DNA from: Chrysomallon squamiferum
Lineage: Eukaryota; Mollusca; Gastropoda; Neomphalida; Peltospiridae
Assembly (NCBI GenBank): GCA_012295275.1
Contig: CM022671.1
Span: 12,834,678-12,898,677 of the forward strand
Direction: 5' to 3'
DNA: 64,000 bases
The notes under the pieces: generated by a model
Databases searched by the model: none
The model's input: the letters and a program-made list of their open reading frames with translations, nothing else
What the model was told of the DNA's origin: nothing
Shown: one piece after another, positions 1 to 14,522 of the stretch
Layout of the letters: each line of letters opens with the position of its first letter
How positions within the stretch are numbered: position 1 is the stretch's first letter
Translations under genes and position numbers: made by a program

Positions 1-206
1 AAGTAAAAAGTGTTTTCACTCATACAGTCTGATATTTTATTTCTGTAAATATGTAAGAAATAGCAGTAAAACTAAAGAATAAATATTTGACAAAATAGAA
101 CATTTGTCATCTTTGGTGTGGGTTTTGGAGTTCTTTTTTTGTTTGTTTTTAGTGTTATTAAACAACATATGACCCCTACATATAATTGACTTTGCATTCT
201 ACTAAC

Positions 207-3200
207 CAGTCGCATCATCTCCTGTAATGCAGATGTCTTAGCTGGGTTACCACTAAAATGATGTCCATGAGATGCCTACAGTGAAATAGAACAACAACAA
301 CAATAACTCATGACAACAGTTGCTTAACTATGTTATTCTCACATTATTCAGAATGACAAAATACAATAATGACAAAACCATAAAATACAAAAACAAAAAA
401 AATCTATTATATTCTGTTTGACATATGTCACTCTTAAAATACATAGATATACTTTCATTTCTGTAATGTTACCTATGAACTCCTCTGTAAGCAAGAAATA
501 TAAACATCATTTTGCTTTGTTTTATGATAGGTCAAATATAATTCAAATGACTCATTAAGATGTGCACTGAACCATTTTTTTAATGAAAATAAATTTCATT
601 ACATTACTTACTGGTACAGCCTCTCCTAACATGTACATGAGAGTAATGGCCATTTCAACATCTTCTATACTGGCAGATTTCCACTGAGGTAGTATCTGAC
701 TAGTAAAATTGTGTACTGTCAGAAGAATGAGCTCTGAGTCCTGCAACAAAAATGCAAAAACAATATTTTTAAATAAATAATAATTAATAGACACAACAAA
801 TAATTCCATAATTCTTAAAACAATTTTGAGTAAGTTCAAAAATATAACACTGTATTGAAAGTGTTAAGAAAAAAAGATATTTAAATTTAGTAATTAAATA
901 CACTGACCAGTTGGGCTAAATTATTGAATATTGTCTTCATCTGTTTGCGATAATCCTGAAACATAGCTTCATCTTCACCCTGAAGTGATATAATTATTTA
1001 ACAATAAATGTTCAAACAACTTTTATTAGATTTTTTTAAAATTGAAATCCCTAACTAAGACAAATGGAAAAAGAAATTTAAAAAATGACTTCTCTCAAAT
1101 TTTTTTCTCATTTTTTTTTCTCATTTTTTTTTAAATAAAGCAATCAATTATTTAAAATTTATATTTATTTGAGTAAAAATAATCCTTTTTCCTTACAGAT
1201 ATCATTCAAATGAAAAACAAATGGGTACATTTTAAAAACTTTGTAAATAAAAAGAGAAATTATTACTGCCAATACCTCCTGCTCAAAATTGTAGGATTCA
1301 TCATATTTCATTTTCTTCACAACAGTAATAAGCAATCCCTAAGAGAGGTTAAAAACAAGAACAATTCAGCAACTAAATAATCTGGTCACACAGACAACTC
1401 AATCATCTGATGCAACACTAATTATATATTTTTATAATTTCTTTGTTCGCTAATGTTATTTAGAACTGTTATAATTTCTTTATTTATTAAATTTTTCACA
1501 TTCATTCAAAATTTTAAAGCAATCAAACATAAAATATATATTTGGTTATTTTTTGAAAAGAAAGATATGAAAATGAGCTGCATTAAAATTTTACTTGTTG
1601 TACATTGTTTTATAAAATTAAACAACATGGTGCTGCAAGAGTTAGTCTTCAAAAACTACTAATAATTATTTTATTTCCAATCAATATTTTTATGAATTCA
1701 TCTATTTCTATCCATGATCTGTATTTTTAAGAGACATTTCAACAGATGTAAATGATAGCAGGCTTCATCATTATATAAAAGCTATATTTTCAATATCTGT
1801 TAACTCTTTTCAATTATTACAAAATATATTCATTACTTCGTTCAAATACATATTTATGTGTCCATATATTAAGCTGTGATTAAATAAACCTCATTTCAAA
1901 AATTCAGTTCAACTTTACCTCAATAATTTCATGCTGTTTCTGAGAAAGACTTGAAACTAGTTTCAAACTGTTGATATATTCTTGCACAAATACAGCCACA
2001 GCACCAGAAACATCATCATCATCATCACCAAGAAAACGCAAAATGTATGTAATCTTTGCCTCTAGTGCTTGAAGAGTAACTGTAGCATTGTGCTCATCTC
2101 TATTTCTTACAAGTCTGAAAACATTATAATCAACAGTTTTCTATATTTTTAATTATATATTTTTTTCAGACATAAGAATTTAGTCCGTCACTTTCCATAG
2201 AAGAAAAATCAATATTCAAATTCAATAACCAATAATTATTGAAAAGATGATAATAAAAATCAATGTCACTGATTTATATTGACAGATTGTTAATCTGAAT
2301 TGCATCTAACAAAACAAAAAAATAAGTTTCTCTTTTCCACTTTTTATTCCTTTTCAAAGACTACCAGCAGAGCTGAAAATATGGTAAAACAAAAATGAAT
2401 AATGATCCCTAGTTTAGCATTCTCAACTGCTGAACTAGCTGTAAATTAGCAAAGAGAAAAACAGCTGACAAAACACTAAACAATAAATATATTATTAAAA
2501 CAGATTATATATTTACTTCTGCCATGCTGACAGTAAGGCTATACTAATTCCATTAATAAGTTTGGACAACTTAGCTAGAAAGTCTCCTTCTTCATCCTAT
2601 AAAGGAAGAGAAAAGAATATTTATGTTATTAGATATTGAAAGAAAAATCTTTTATAATTTTAAAGTCAAATTACATTTAGCAGTAATGGATACAAAAAAA
2701 CAACAACAAATAAATAAATAAATAAAATTTTAAAAATTATTAATCAAGAAAATCATGAATCTGATTGCTGCAAATTAGAAGTTTCTAGAAAAGATTTGTT
2801 CATACTATAACTAATCTTAGTTTGTACATGTTACAAATAAAATAATTTAATGAATCATCATACCTCAGGGGGGTTCAGAATTCCAGAACTTTCCAGTACT
2901 GTCATAAAAGATTCCACCAATGTTGTCTTGGCTACTGGGTCCATACCTTTGCTGACAATTTCATGAATGCAATCACAGGCACTTTCTCTTAGTAGTGACA
3001 TTGACAGAAACCGCAGAAGAACTGTGACAAATTTGTTGTTAGCAATAAGACTGATGTCAATCCATGACACATACTTTCCAACAACATCTAAACACAAACA
3101 GGTAATCTCTGGTTTTGATGTTTCATATCGAGTCTACAAGCAAAACAAATTTACTTTTGAAAGAGAAAATAATAATAATAAGAATAAAACATATAAATTA

Positions 3201-6200
3201 AAAAGAAAAAGCTAGAAGCAAAAACAAACAGAAATTTAAATAATAATAATAATAAATGTATTATAATCATTTTGAGTGTCCATAGCTTTAAGAAAAGCTA
3301 TATATCTCTCATAAAATCCATTCTGACTTCTAATGACAGTGATCATTTTCACTACATATTATATAATATTCTGTGTAACAGGAATTTAATCAATACTTTT
3401 TCGCAAAAAGATTTGTCAGTAATACAACACATCATAAGATCAATCATTTCTACAAAATATTTAGATAAATAATTTTAATATTGTAAGCATATTTTGATAA
3501 GCATGTTTTTGCATGGTAGAATATAAATTCACCATTATCTGTTGCCAAGAATCTGTCAACTGTGATACACTGTGTTCTCTCATAGCATCCTTGATAAGTG
3601 TGTTGCGACGACATTCCTAGATATAAAAAAATAAATATAAAATATATGACTATAGAAATAAAGATGGAAAAACACAGAATGCTACATTTGATTATATTTC
3701 AAATCTTTTATTTATATGATCTTATAATATGTAACAAAGTAAGCAAAGAGTATTAGCCCTAAAACTTTAATTTAAATAAATTATAAATGATTTTTCAAAC
3801 AAGACTTATTATTTCTTTTCTGTACCTCAGTGGTATGAATTATTTCTCTGTCCACCACCTCTTCATCAATTGCAAGAAGAATTCGCAGGTACATGTCTAC
3901 TGCCAGTGACCCAAGATTCAGTGTTGACAGAATATCAGAAAAGAAAGATGACCATCGGTATGGGTAATCCACAACAAATGCAAGGGAAGTAATTTGTGCC
4001 ACTTTATTGCGAATGAAGTTTTTATTACAGCTGGCTTCATTTCCCTGCAAAAAGTAAAATAAAACTACATTCATTATGAACTACACATGAAACAATTTCT
4101 ATTACTAAATGTTAGCCTAACCATAAACAATCAATTCTGTGATTATAAAAAAATATGGATAAAGAATCATAAAATAGGCATTAGCATTTTTGGCAGAATT
4201 AAGAATAAAAAATGAATTAGGAAATAAAACAAATATAAAAAATAATAACATATTTGTCACACATTAAATAGAAACCAGAATTAGAATTAAATGTTGTGAT
4301 TTAAAACATGCAGAGATATAAATACCTCCATCTGCAGACATGTCATGACCAATGCTTTAATGTTTGACTGATCTTCATTGTTTGAATGTACGTATCTAAA
4401 AATAAAAATATTTTGTTTTAAAATTCAAACACATATTTCTTGTTAATTCTAATATTAAATACATGCTTATTTATTTTTTACAAATGGACAAGATCAAGCA
4501 AAATGAAAAATTTCTTTAAAAAATTAAAATAAATACAGGATCCTTAAAAGTATGGTTAGAAAAATATTAATGTCTATTTTCTAGAAATATTTACTTTTCA
4601 AGATAAACCAAGTTATACTAATTTTAGCATATCCTATTTTATTATATGATAAGAATAACTTTCTGTGGAAAACTTGTCTTTTTTAACAAGTACTTAAGAG
4701 TCAACTAATTTCTACAACATAAATCTAACAACTTTAAACAGCATTCCTTCTTTACACATGTAACTTGATTTAAGTATTATAAATAATTTATAAAAAATAC
4801 TGTGATGTTCTTTCATCAAATTAGCCTTTCATACTTGAAAACTTGAATGGTCAAGCAATTTTTTCCATTGGTATATACAGAACAATGGGCCACTGATTAA
4901 GTGGAATGAAATCTACCTGCCTTAGTCATCTGGTTTTTATAGTGCGGGTTCTCTTTACCTGATTGATAATTTCAAAGTTGTCTCAAATGTGGTTTTATCT
5001 ATTTAAATACCAGTTTATCAAAGACCAAGGTATCTGGTAAAGGATCCTGTGACAGGAAAGGGATAGGTCACTAATAAAAGGTCTGCTTTCATGTTAACCA
5101 AACAATCTGGCAAATGACATAGCAATGGGAGTGTAATGGATTAAAGACAGAAAGCAGACACATGAAAAGAAAGTTGATGATGAAAAATACTAAGACAAAA
5201 TACAAAGTTTTAATGGAGATGGAATCAGGTGTAAAAACCAAAAACAAATAAATTGCTAAGGAAATTACTTTATCAACATGGATTAAAAATAAAGTAATAG
5301 TTCAAAAAGGTTATTTAAAGTTTGATGGTAATCATAAAAACATGAGAACAGTAATGTTTAATAACAAAAATAAAGATCTCCCAGTATTACAAAAACTGTA
5401 GAATTCATGAGAATGTTTAACAATGTAAATTTTAAAGCTTTGTCTGAGTGGCTACATACATTTAAGAAAAGAAAAGGAATAGCTTTTAGAACATTTTGTT
5501 TTGAAGAAATGTCCAGTTTTATTGGGAATTTTTTGTAGAATGTTTGTGATTTAAAACATTTTTGTCATTTATGTGATTTTTAAATAAATATTTGTACTGT
5601 AAATCCAGTTCAGTATGGACTGATTATTTTCACATTGTTTACAATCGTAAATTATATGAACAGTTATATGTTTTGATTTATACATGTATGTATCACCTGC
5701 TTTAACTGTTTTACATATGAATAAATGCGTGTGTGTGTATGTGTGTGTGCGTGTGTTTATGTCAAATTCATCGGAGTTCTGTCCTTTGTTTATTTTGTTA
5801 TTTATTTACTGAAAGGGTTTGATGTTTATCCATAAACCCATGCAATAAGTAGACTCAGCTAATCCTTGGAGCCTAGAAAGGTGCTGCAGATATTAATTAG
5901 GAGCAATAAAATATCTATGATCATGAGACTAAGGGTATTAGACGTGCACATATGATAAGTGAAAAACAGAAATATAAATGAGCTTTCTTAATTTTATACT
6001 TGCTTTGATTCATCTATGTTTATCTCAGTGAACACAAAGAAACCTTAAATATAATCATTATAAGTTAATCTTAACTGCATTGAACAAGTGGAACAGTTAC
6101 AATGCCTTAAAGTAGATCATGGCTGTGCTCAAATCAAAGGATCTTACATGTCTGTTTACTCAAGTTTATCCTCCAGCTCCAACATTCTCAACAAGCACCC

Positions 6201-7715
6201 GAATCATGAAACTCATTGCAGGATTATGAAAACATTTAAAATTGATTCTATGTGCTTAGCTTCTTTGAGCTCCAGTAATGTACAAGTTACATAATATTTG
6301 AGAAACAAACTCCAGTGTGTGAGACCCTCTGATATTCCAGAAATCAACTGCTGACTTGATGTGTCATCTATTAAACCATGATTTCTGATTAATAAATCTG
6401 TTTTAAATATAAGCTGTGTTGTTTTTGTATCCATTCGTTACAAAGTTTTATAAACTGATTTATGATATTAAAACAAAAGTTATTAATTTTTTAGAGATGT
6501 AAAGGAACCATAGCTACAAACTGATTGAAATGCAAGTTGTTATGAAAAACAGTTGTTCAATGTAAGTAATTTCATGCAGAAAAGTCAACAAATGTCCTCT
6601 GATACTGCTTGATCTTGCCCAACAACATTTTCTCAGTTTTAATAACTTTGAAACTTTTTTCTAAATATATCTTTGCCTATAAATTCACATTTTTAAGTTA
6701 TCAGATTACTGAAATATTTTCACTTAATAAAAATGCATGATAAGTACATTTTTAATGTTACAAACCGTGTCTTAAGATAGTGTTCCACCACTTGTAGTAA
6801 GAAAAATTTAATGTGGTCATCCCTGAAACAAAACAGTTATAAACATTTAAGTCATCTTAAGACATACAACTGGGAAATGAAAATAATTTTGCGTATTTAC
6901 CCAAAATTTTTACAAGATTTTATTTGGTTAATAATAATAATAATAAAAAAGTACTGGGCTTTTTTTTCATATGCATAATACAAAAAACAACAACAACAAC
7001 ACTGATAGCAGTGGCTGCTAGTTTATGTGTGCACACTGACTAAGTGATGCATAACAAATTTTACCCATGATACATTCCACTTGTAAATGCTTGAGCACAC
7101 AACTTCCAACCATTGGGAGAAATTTTTAGCTGCTCAAAATATTCAATAGCCTGTAACATATATAAATAAAAAAATTATACAAAATAAAAATAAAATTAAA
7201 TGACTGTCAAATACATGTATGTCAAAATCAGGACTTCTTACTTGTACATAACATCACAGTTTCACAGTAAAAGAAAATATCAGCCTCCATGTGCCTTTTC
7301 ATGAGATTTTTATTACTTTGTACAAAAAACAAAAAGTAAACAAACAATTGCAGGGAAATATGTAAAATGTATTCAGAGAAATTAAAGTGATGTAATCTTT
7401 AAAAACCCATTTGATGAAAAAGTGAAAAATAGCTCCCATTGTTTAAATGCACTTTTCTTACATATTCATTTGTACATAGGCATGTAATCATAACTTTAGT
7501 TGTAATAATGTTGGAGAAAAAATTGAGCCATTCCAAAAAGCTCCATTAAAAATGTTAAATAATTTAAAAAAAGAAGTACAAAATTAAAAAAAATTTCATA
7601 CGACAGGTTTTTTTAGATTGCAAAAATAAAATCTGAATTACAGAATAAGCAAACATACCCTTGACTGACCAAGTCCAGTGGATGAGGACAGTTCCCGAAG
7701 TGCTAATTCGTCCAT
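207..7715 (-). CDS. XPOT: Exportin-T (tRNA exportin), N-terminal half, 13 exons, runs off left edge
   Basis: Importin-beta-family receptor that exports mature tRNA from the nucleus with Ran-GTP. Exons, in gene order: 7715-7659, 7150-7065, 6822-6766, 4395-4326, 4044-3826, 3616-3533, 3133-2864, 2596-2517, 2114-1919, 1338-1276, 979-908, 740-612, 275-207. Each has GT-AG borders and phase is kept throughout, giving 484 codons of a protein that is usually about 960 residues long. The start was chosen because it reads MDELALREL, like the vertebrate MDEQALLGLN start. Diagnostic stretches are FIRNKVAQITSLAFVVDYPY, MYLRILLAIDEEVVDREIIH, YVSWIDISLIANNKF and GMDPVAKTTLVESF, which I recognise from vertebrate XPOT. 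Bases 1-206 are intron and the remaining exons lie to the left. A splice acceptor at about 7781 suggests a 5'UTR exon further upstream, perhaps ending near the donor at 8382. Divergent from eL20. Confidence 0.95.
4396..6765 (-). other. Long XPOT intron 3, no gene seen
   Basis: This is the largest intron in the visible part of XPOT. The stretch 4890-5170 and the stretch 5820-6420 are less A+T-rich than the surroundings and look like old repeat copies, but I could not assign either to a family. A short (GT)n-like run lies at about 5727-5757. The open frames here (for example 6088-6294 on plus) show no domain and no splice context. Confidence 0.4.
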
Positions 7716-9633
7716 ATTCCTCCCCTTTCTTGTCCACCAAAATAATTTCCATGTATGGCTTAATATGAATTTGGTTTACACTATAAAAAACAAGTTTAAA
7801 AAAGTAACATAAAGTTTCAGAATAAAAGAGGAGGAGGGTGGGGACATGGGGCAAAGCCAACTTATTCCATCCCAAGAACTGGAAGATGTTTTCCAACAAG
7901 ACAAATTCATAAGGTTTTTATTTCAGAAATTTTAAAAATGGACAAACTACAACACTTTATTGAGGTCCTGCATGTCAGCTGGATATAAGACTAGCATGCA
8001 CATGATGAACTCATGTAATTGCAAAAATTACGTTTTTTGAAATGTGCTTAATGTGTGTGAGCGAGTGTGTGTGTGTCACTATTCACCGTGTGTAATAAAA
8101 TAAATAATAATATTAAATATATATAACAAACATCATTGTCCATCACATAGTGACATACCTACAATGAAATTGAAATGATTTGTGATATCCTTTAATTTAT
8201 TACCAGTTAAATGCATTGTAAGTGTGTTTATTTTCGATTTTTAATTTTCTCGTTATTTTTTTTATAAACAAGTTCTTAATAAACTGTCCTAAATAAACAG
8301 CTCCCACGAAACAACTGAATTACATAAGACAGTTATGTGTGAGACAACAACATTATCCCATTTACCATAACTGGAAATTACCTGTCTTTATTGCTCAGAA
8401 ACTCTTATTTTTAATCAAAACTACTTTGGCTGTCATTACATATTGTGGTTCCACGTTTCGTCACCGTACCATGCAACTTTCGCCTCCATGTTGTTAACTG
8501 GTTTTCTGCATCTTCATTTCTACAATTCCTATTGATACGAGGCGTACAAACTTTAAGATACAGTTTATGTCCTGCATAGGACGCAACACGTGGGGAGTAA
8601 TTCCATTTCTGTTTACATTGTGTATTACTGTACTGATTTGATTAAAATAATAAATAAACATGATGTTTATATTATTTAGTCACATTAATAGATCAGTTAC
8701 AATAGAAAATGTAATTAAAAATGCCACTAAATCTGTAAATGGTAGCTGGTGCCACAAAAACTGAAGTAAAATATATATCATTATATAATATATGTATTCA
8801 TCTTTTAACAATAACGTGCTGCATGAATTCCAGGCTTGGTTACGCAAACAAAATACCCCCCCTCTCTCTGACTTTAATCCATTATCTATAGAACAAACCT
8901 ATTTTATGTTAAAATATAAATGCACGAGTGGTTGAGCATTTGCAACAGTTTAGCCTTTCTATTTGGCCCATCACCGATTTGATCCTTGTCTATTAAGATT
9001 ATTTATTTAGTAATTTGATTAGCATCTTTAAAAGAAATAAATATGCGTGTATGGATGTGTTTGCGTTTGGCACTGTTAGGCCCTAATTTGACCTTATTAG
9101 TCTGAAATACATTACATATATTAATTTACAAAAATAATAATAAAAAATAAAATACATGAATCAAATATATATTATGTTTTTATAGCATTAAATGATTAAT
9201 ACTTTGAATTAAATATTGATCTGAGTATTTGTATTACATGTGTGCTGCATATATCTATTTCTTTTAAAACATATAAACATTGTCATTATATAAAGGCCTT
9301 TACTTACGTATTATGATATGCTGTTCCATAACACTATAAGTGCAGCTACAGTAAAATTCAATAAAAAGGGTTAAGTGGCACACTGATGATTACCTAAATT
9401 AAGGCAGTTAAAATATTAATAAACAGTACGTGCACATACAGTAATTAAGATTTTAAATGATAAAAGAAAAAATGATATACGAAACCGAAACATTATAACA
9501 ATCATTAGATCACTCAGGATATATGCGCTATTGATGGTATTAAATATAATTTTTAAAAATGAAATTATAGACAGAGAGAGTACAAGTGAACAGAGCAGTA
9601 TACAAATCGACACATTAGCTTTTTATTTTTATT

Positions 9634-9693
<60 letters not shown>

Positions 9694-9869
9694 TTCGGTT
9701 GTTTTGTTTTATTTTACACTTGCGGTGTATCATGTTTAACTGAGTAATGCGTTCAAACAAATCTCTTTAAACTGGTTGCCAATGCTGAGAACCGCAAGTA
9801 TTAATGTATGTTTAAATTTACATTTATAACGAACCGTGAACCAATCTACTAAAGCTGGTCACGTGGTTA
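7716..9869. other. Divergent intergenic region between XPOT and eL20
   Basis: About 2.2 kb separating two genes that point away from each other, so promoters of both should lie here. On the minus strand an acceptor near 7781 and a possible donor at 8382 (ACAG followed by GTAATT) suggest a non-coding first XPOT exon around 8383-8500. The stretch 8460-8620 is relatively CG-containing compared with its surroundings. At about 8920-9010 there is a weak resemblance to a tRNA-derived SINE (A-box-like GAGTGGTTGAGCA, B-box-like GATTTGATCC), too degraded to call. A TTA microsatellite occupies 9640-9693. Confidence 0.45.
9640..9693. repeat. (TTA)n microsatellite
   Basis: An uninterrupted run of TTA/ATT triplets, about 18 units, lying 200 bp upstream of the eL20 start. 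The plus-strand open frame over it encodes only a poly-tyrosine run and is not a gene. Confidence 0.95.
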
Positions 9870-9873
9870 GTGG

Positions 9874-9884
9874 CTCTCTTTTGC
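9874..9884 (+). promoter_or_regulatory. Candidate 5' TOP tract of the eL20 mRNA
   Basis: A pyrimidine tract starting with C (CTCTCTTTTGC) lies 14 bp before the eL20 start codon. Animal ribosomal-protein mRNAs begin with a C followed by a pyrimidine tract, giving mTOR-linked translational control. The short implied 5'UTR is normal for this class. The true transcription start is inferred, not seen. Confidence 0.5.
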
Positions 9885-9897
9885 TATCGTGTCCATC

Positions 9898-12800
9898 ATG
9901 AAAGCTCGTGGTGAAGTATGTGCGATTTCTAGACTACAATAAATTGTCGCTCATCTGAAAAAAAGAAAGATAAAATACAATTTTTTAAACTGACTTAACA
10001 GTTATAGATTTGTTTAAAGTAATGTAAGCAATTATGTTTTTATTAACGGCAGTCATTTTTTAATTTTTAATACGAGATTTTGCCATGTGCTTTCAAAAAA
10101 CCGGAAAACGCAATTTTTTATTTCTCGTATTCTCACATAATGATATAGTCTGTAAAGTCTAAAGCTGTACTGAATGTAAAAAAGACAGGAATCAAAGAGT
10201 AACCGTTCTAATTTTTCTAGAAACAAAGCAGAGACTTGGTCCCTTGGTGCCGGCTAATGCTTTTACCGTTTGTTGTTTTTTTTTTTTTTTATAAATAACT
10301 GCTTAAAAGAAAGGGCTAAACATTGATTGCATTTGGAAGCTTTTCAGTTATTACCAGTACAAAAATAATAAAGTGTCAGTGTGCGAAGGTGTGTGCAAAC
10401 TTTCCAATTTAGTTGTCTTAATCTAAAGTTGAAACTTCTAGTAAAGTCAAGGATAAGAACACTCATAGAAGAAAAGCTGTTAACAAAATCATAATTAGTG
10501 GAATTTTTTTTTTTTTTTTGAATGTTTCAAATGCGTTAATCATAATAAAACAAATTTATAAAATTATTTTTAGCTCAAGGAATACAAAGTCATTGGGCGT
10601 GGCATCCCCAGTGAGAAGAACCGTGTACCTCCCATCTATCAGATGAGAATATTTGCACCAGATCCTGCCACAGCCAAATCTCGATTTTGGTATTTCTCAA
10701 GTTTACTTAAGAAATTGAAAAAAGCTCATGGAGAGATCATCTGCTGTTCTCGGGTAAGATTTGGAATTAGTTCAGTATTCATTCAGCGGATCAGACGTTA
10801 ATAGAACATGAACATATTATGTACATCAGATTCAGTGTTACTTGTTGTTTTTTTTTTATGGTTTTTTTTTCCCATTAACTGACCATTCAAATACTGAAAA
10901 CAGTCAAACATTAAATGTTGTTGATATCGGTTTAAATGATGCATAGCATTTAAAATAATGTGGCAGTAAAATTATGAAAAATGTGTCAATTTGACAATTT
11001 TTAGTTTTTTGCAGATTTATATTTCAGAATGTCTGCTTTCAATTTCATTTAAAATTTATTTTTGAAGCTGTAAAAATGCATTTAATAACTACCAATTTGT
11101 ATCTGTGTGCATTTTCTCTGAAAAGTCCTCAAAAGAGTGAAGTTTTAGACTCTAGTGACACCCATTTTCTTTACAGTAATGACCAAGTATTGCATGTGAA
11201 ACTGATCAGTTAGTTCTATTGTACTATTCTGTCATGATAACTAGGTCACATTTATATAAATCATTTTCTAATCCTGCCATTTAAAATAATTTCACAAAGA
11301 AAATATCTATCTTATGCAAGACAGTGGAAAGCAAGTAATCAAAGCAACACTTTGGTCAGAACTGACATAGAATCTGAATGTCAATCGCCTTTGTCTTTGT
11401 TTACTTTGGCACCTTCAGTATCAGACCTTCTGTTTTGGGCAGTAAAACTCAGAACATAATTTAAAAGGAAGACATGTCTATGTGCCTGTTGCTGAATGTT
11501 TGAAGATTTCAAGCAAGACTAAGAATTAAATAATAAGGTATAAACATGTTTCTCCTCTTATTTGCATTTTTTAATTTTTTGTTAGTCTGCATGCAGCACT
11601 GAAATTGACATTTCTTATGAACTATCTATTCAATTCTAATGACTGTTGGCACATTTTTATATTAGTGTCTTACTGACATTACAACAGAGAACTGTTGGTG
11701 ATATTTTTGATAGATCTCATTTTATAAAGCGGTTTGTATGTGTTTTGGAAATTTGTCATTGTTTTCCAGGACCTTAAAAGTTTTGGAAAATAAGGTTTTG
11801 TTACCTTGGCTATGGAAAAGTTATTGAAAACTATGTCCTTGCCGAAAATGAAATGTTTGTTTTACCAATATTTAGCCATGATCCCAAACTCAGGTTATCT
11901 GTGCTTGTACTTGAGCAGGAGATGCATATTGCTAAAAACAACTGTATTTCATGTTTGGTATTCCAGTTTTCTAAATCTGTTTAATTATCAACAGTAGCTA
12001 ACACTGTTGTGTTAGCACTAAGTGGTTAATGTAATTGATTACCTGTGTATATTGTTGCATTGTCGTAATTTTGGTATCAACATGCACACAGTGACGCACC
12101 ACGTAATTAATGATTTAATGGAACACCAATCAGCTGTTCCACCTAGTTCAAGTTTCTAAATGCAATAACATATCCTACTTACAGAAGTGGCTTTTACATT
12201 ATTTGAAATTGAAAATCTTATACAGTGCTCTATCAAAAAAAGATTAACGAGTTGTAGTCTGAAAAATATATTAATGTAGGTTTTTGCAGGTAAATGTAAA
12301 ATTCAGCTGAAATGCTTTAATACATCAGACATTTTTATTTTTAGCATTGTATTTACATGGTGATCAATTAAAATGGTGCAAATGAAAACCCACAGGGTTT
12401 TTCTATCTTAAAGCAATATGTCACATTAATGGATCATTGTAGTACAAATAAACATTGCCACATTGCTTTGTTGGAGGGGGAATGTTTGAGTGTCACCTTA
12501 TATGTGTGGTGGTATATAATAACCGGTTAGATGTGTACAATGTAATTTTGGGTTACAGCCTATTAAAGCAGAGAAATGTTTTCTGAAAAACCTGATTTTT
12601 TTATACAAAATCTGTAATTATTCTGAAAGTTTTAGTCCAATTTTGTTAATTCAAAAAGGATTTTGATCTGTAGAATATGGTTTATCTCATTCCATCAAAA
12701 CCTGAGTTTTGATAATTTTCACCATATGAGTGGTTATCCTATGCTGCCACACATATTTTGTTTAGTCTAGAATTACAGGGGCATGGGTGAGTGTTTAATT

Positions 12801-14482
12801 TTGACAAAAATAGCATTTATGTGTAATATTTGAATGGCCCTTTAGTTATATTTTTCATTCTTGGGTTAGGGTTTAGAGCAATGAATAGAGGGGGAAACAT
12901 CTCAGTGTACTCATTGCTTTGATATTGTTGGCCTAATGGTCAGTGCAACAACAAACGTGGCATGTGTGCGTCTGATCATGATCCCTTGTTGGCAGCTGCC
13001 TGGACAACTGACAACAAAGGCATGCAAACGTGTACACTATGCCTACAGTACATTTAAGCCCAAAGTAAAAGAAATGTGAAAATTTACCTTAACCTAAACT
13101 TTTTAATCAAATCAATACATTATCATGTGAATGTTTTTGTTTTTTGGTGTTTTTTTTTCTGTCCTGATGATAGTTTATAGTAAAAGAAATTTTTATTTTG
13201 TAATCAAGGTTGTAAATTGTAAAATGATACAACTGAGAGTGAATTACACCTGATAATCCAGACAACAAACACATAAGAAGAGTGTGATTTGGGGCATTTT
13301 AAAGGTATAGGTTACTAATGGAATAAGAAGGAATGAACACAACAACTTTTAATGAAGCAATACTTTTTGTATATGATCTGGCAATTCGCCTTACATATCA
13401 TCAAAATCATGTTGACTCCAACAATAAAACTACATTTTATAGCACCAAAATAAACTGCATTAATTTTTTTTTATTACTAGTAATCCTACATGCATACCAT
13501 GCAGCTTAGTCAAGGCAAATGTTTTAACTGACAAAAATGTCTAAAAAGTTTTGCAGAAAAACATGTTAATGAGAATTTGCTTGAAAATGGTTTTGGAAAT
13601 GGGATTTTTGGACTATGGAAAATTTTCGAAAAGTTATAAAATTTTGACAGCCCAATGTGTACTAACCCTAATAAAGGCTGATTGCATAAAAGAGCACACA
13701 GTTAACAACTTTTAAAAAATAAAAATAAAAATTTGTTTTGATAAGCATGACCAAATAAACTACTATTGCATTGTCATCAAGTATACAGTGTACACTTCTC
13801 CAAAAAGCTGTTCCTCTGTTACGTATTTTATAGCTGAAAAATGTGTTCTTAAAAACCGTGTGTTGGTTTCCATGGCAATGGCAAATGATAAACTTCAACA
13901 GATTGCATTTTTGCTTTTATGATTCATAGTATTATTTACTATCCATTAAACTTTTCTTTAGCTGTTCTAAAATTTAAACTTTACTGCCCCATTTTGCCTT
14001 GAGACAGGTCTTTTCAATACAGAAACATTTAAAACATTACCAAGCGACCAATTGGCTTTTTGTTCAGTGTTCAAAATATTAAATCTCTTCTATAAATAGT
14101 TTTGATGTCTTTGTATTTTTGTCTCTTGTATCATCTAGGTTTATGAGAAACGACCAGTGACAGTAAAGAACTTCGGCATTTGGTTACGCTATACTTCTCG
14201 AAGTGGAATCCATAACATGTACAGAGAATACCGGGATCTGACTGCTGCCAAGGCTGTTACTCAATGCTGTAAGTTACTGGCACTGAGCAAACCTGGTTCT
14301 GTTCAAGGGGCAGGGTTATCCTCACTTGTGAACTTCAAATCTTGTTTATAAAAAAAAAATTCCAGTATAACTTGTAAGAAAAACAAATTAAATATACTTT
14401 AAAAAACCCCAAATGGAATGAGTTTTTGAGATTTTGAATTATTGATAGTTAACTAACAAGATAATGTACTTCAGTTTTTTAT

Positions 14483-14522
<40 letters not shown>

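Noticed and set aside
6088-6294. Plus-strand Ser-rich frame in an XPOT intron
   Set aside because: Low complexity, no homology recognised, antisense to XPOT; probably part of an old repeat.
8920-9010. tRNA or tRNA-derived SINE
   Set aside because: A- and B-box-like sequences are present but no cloverleaf can be drawn and the B box is off consensus; too degraded to list as a feature.
9531-9743. Plus-strand open frame with a long tyrosine run
   Set aside because: It is a translation of the (TTA)n microsatellite with no domain and no splice context.
13165-13253. Second box C/D candidate in eL20 intron 2 (TGATGA 13165-13170, CTGA 13250-13253)
   Set aside because: The base before TGATGA is C and not a purine, and the terminal stem is only about four weak pairs.
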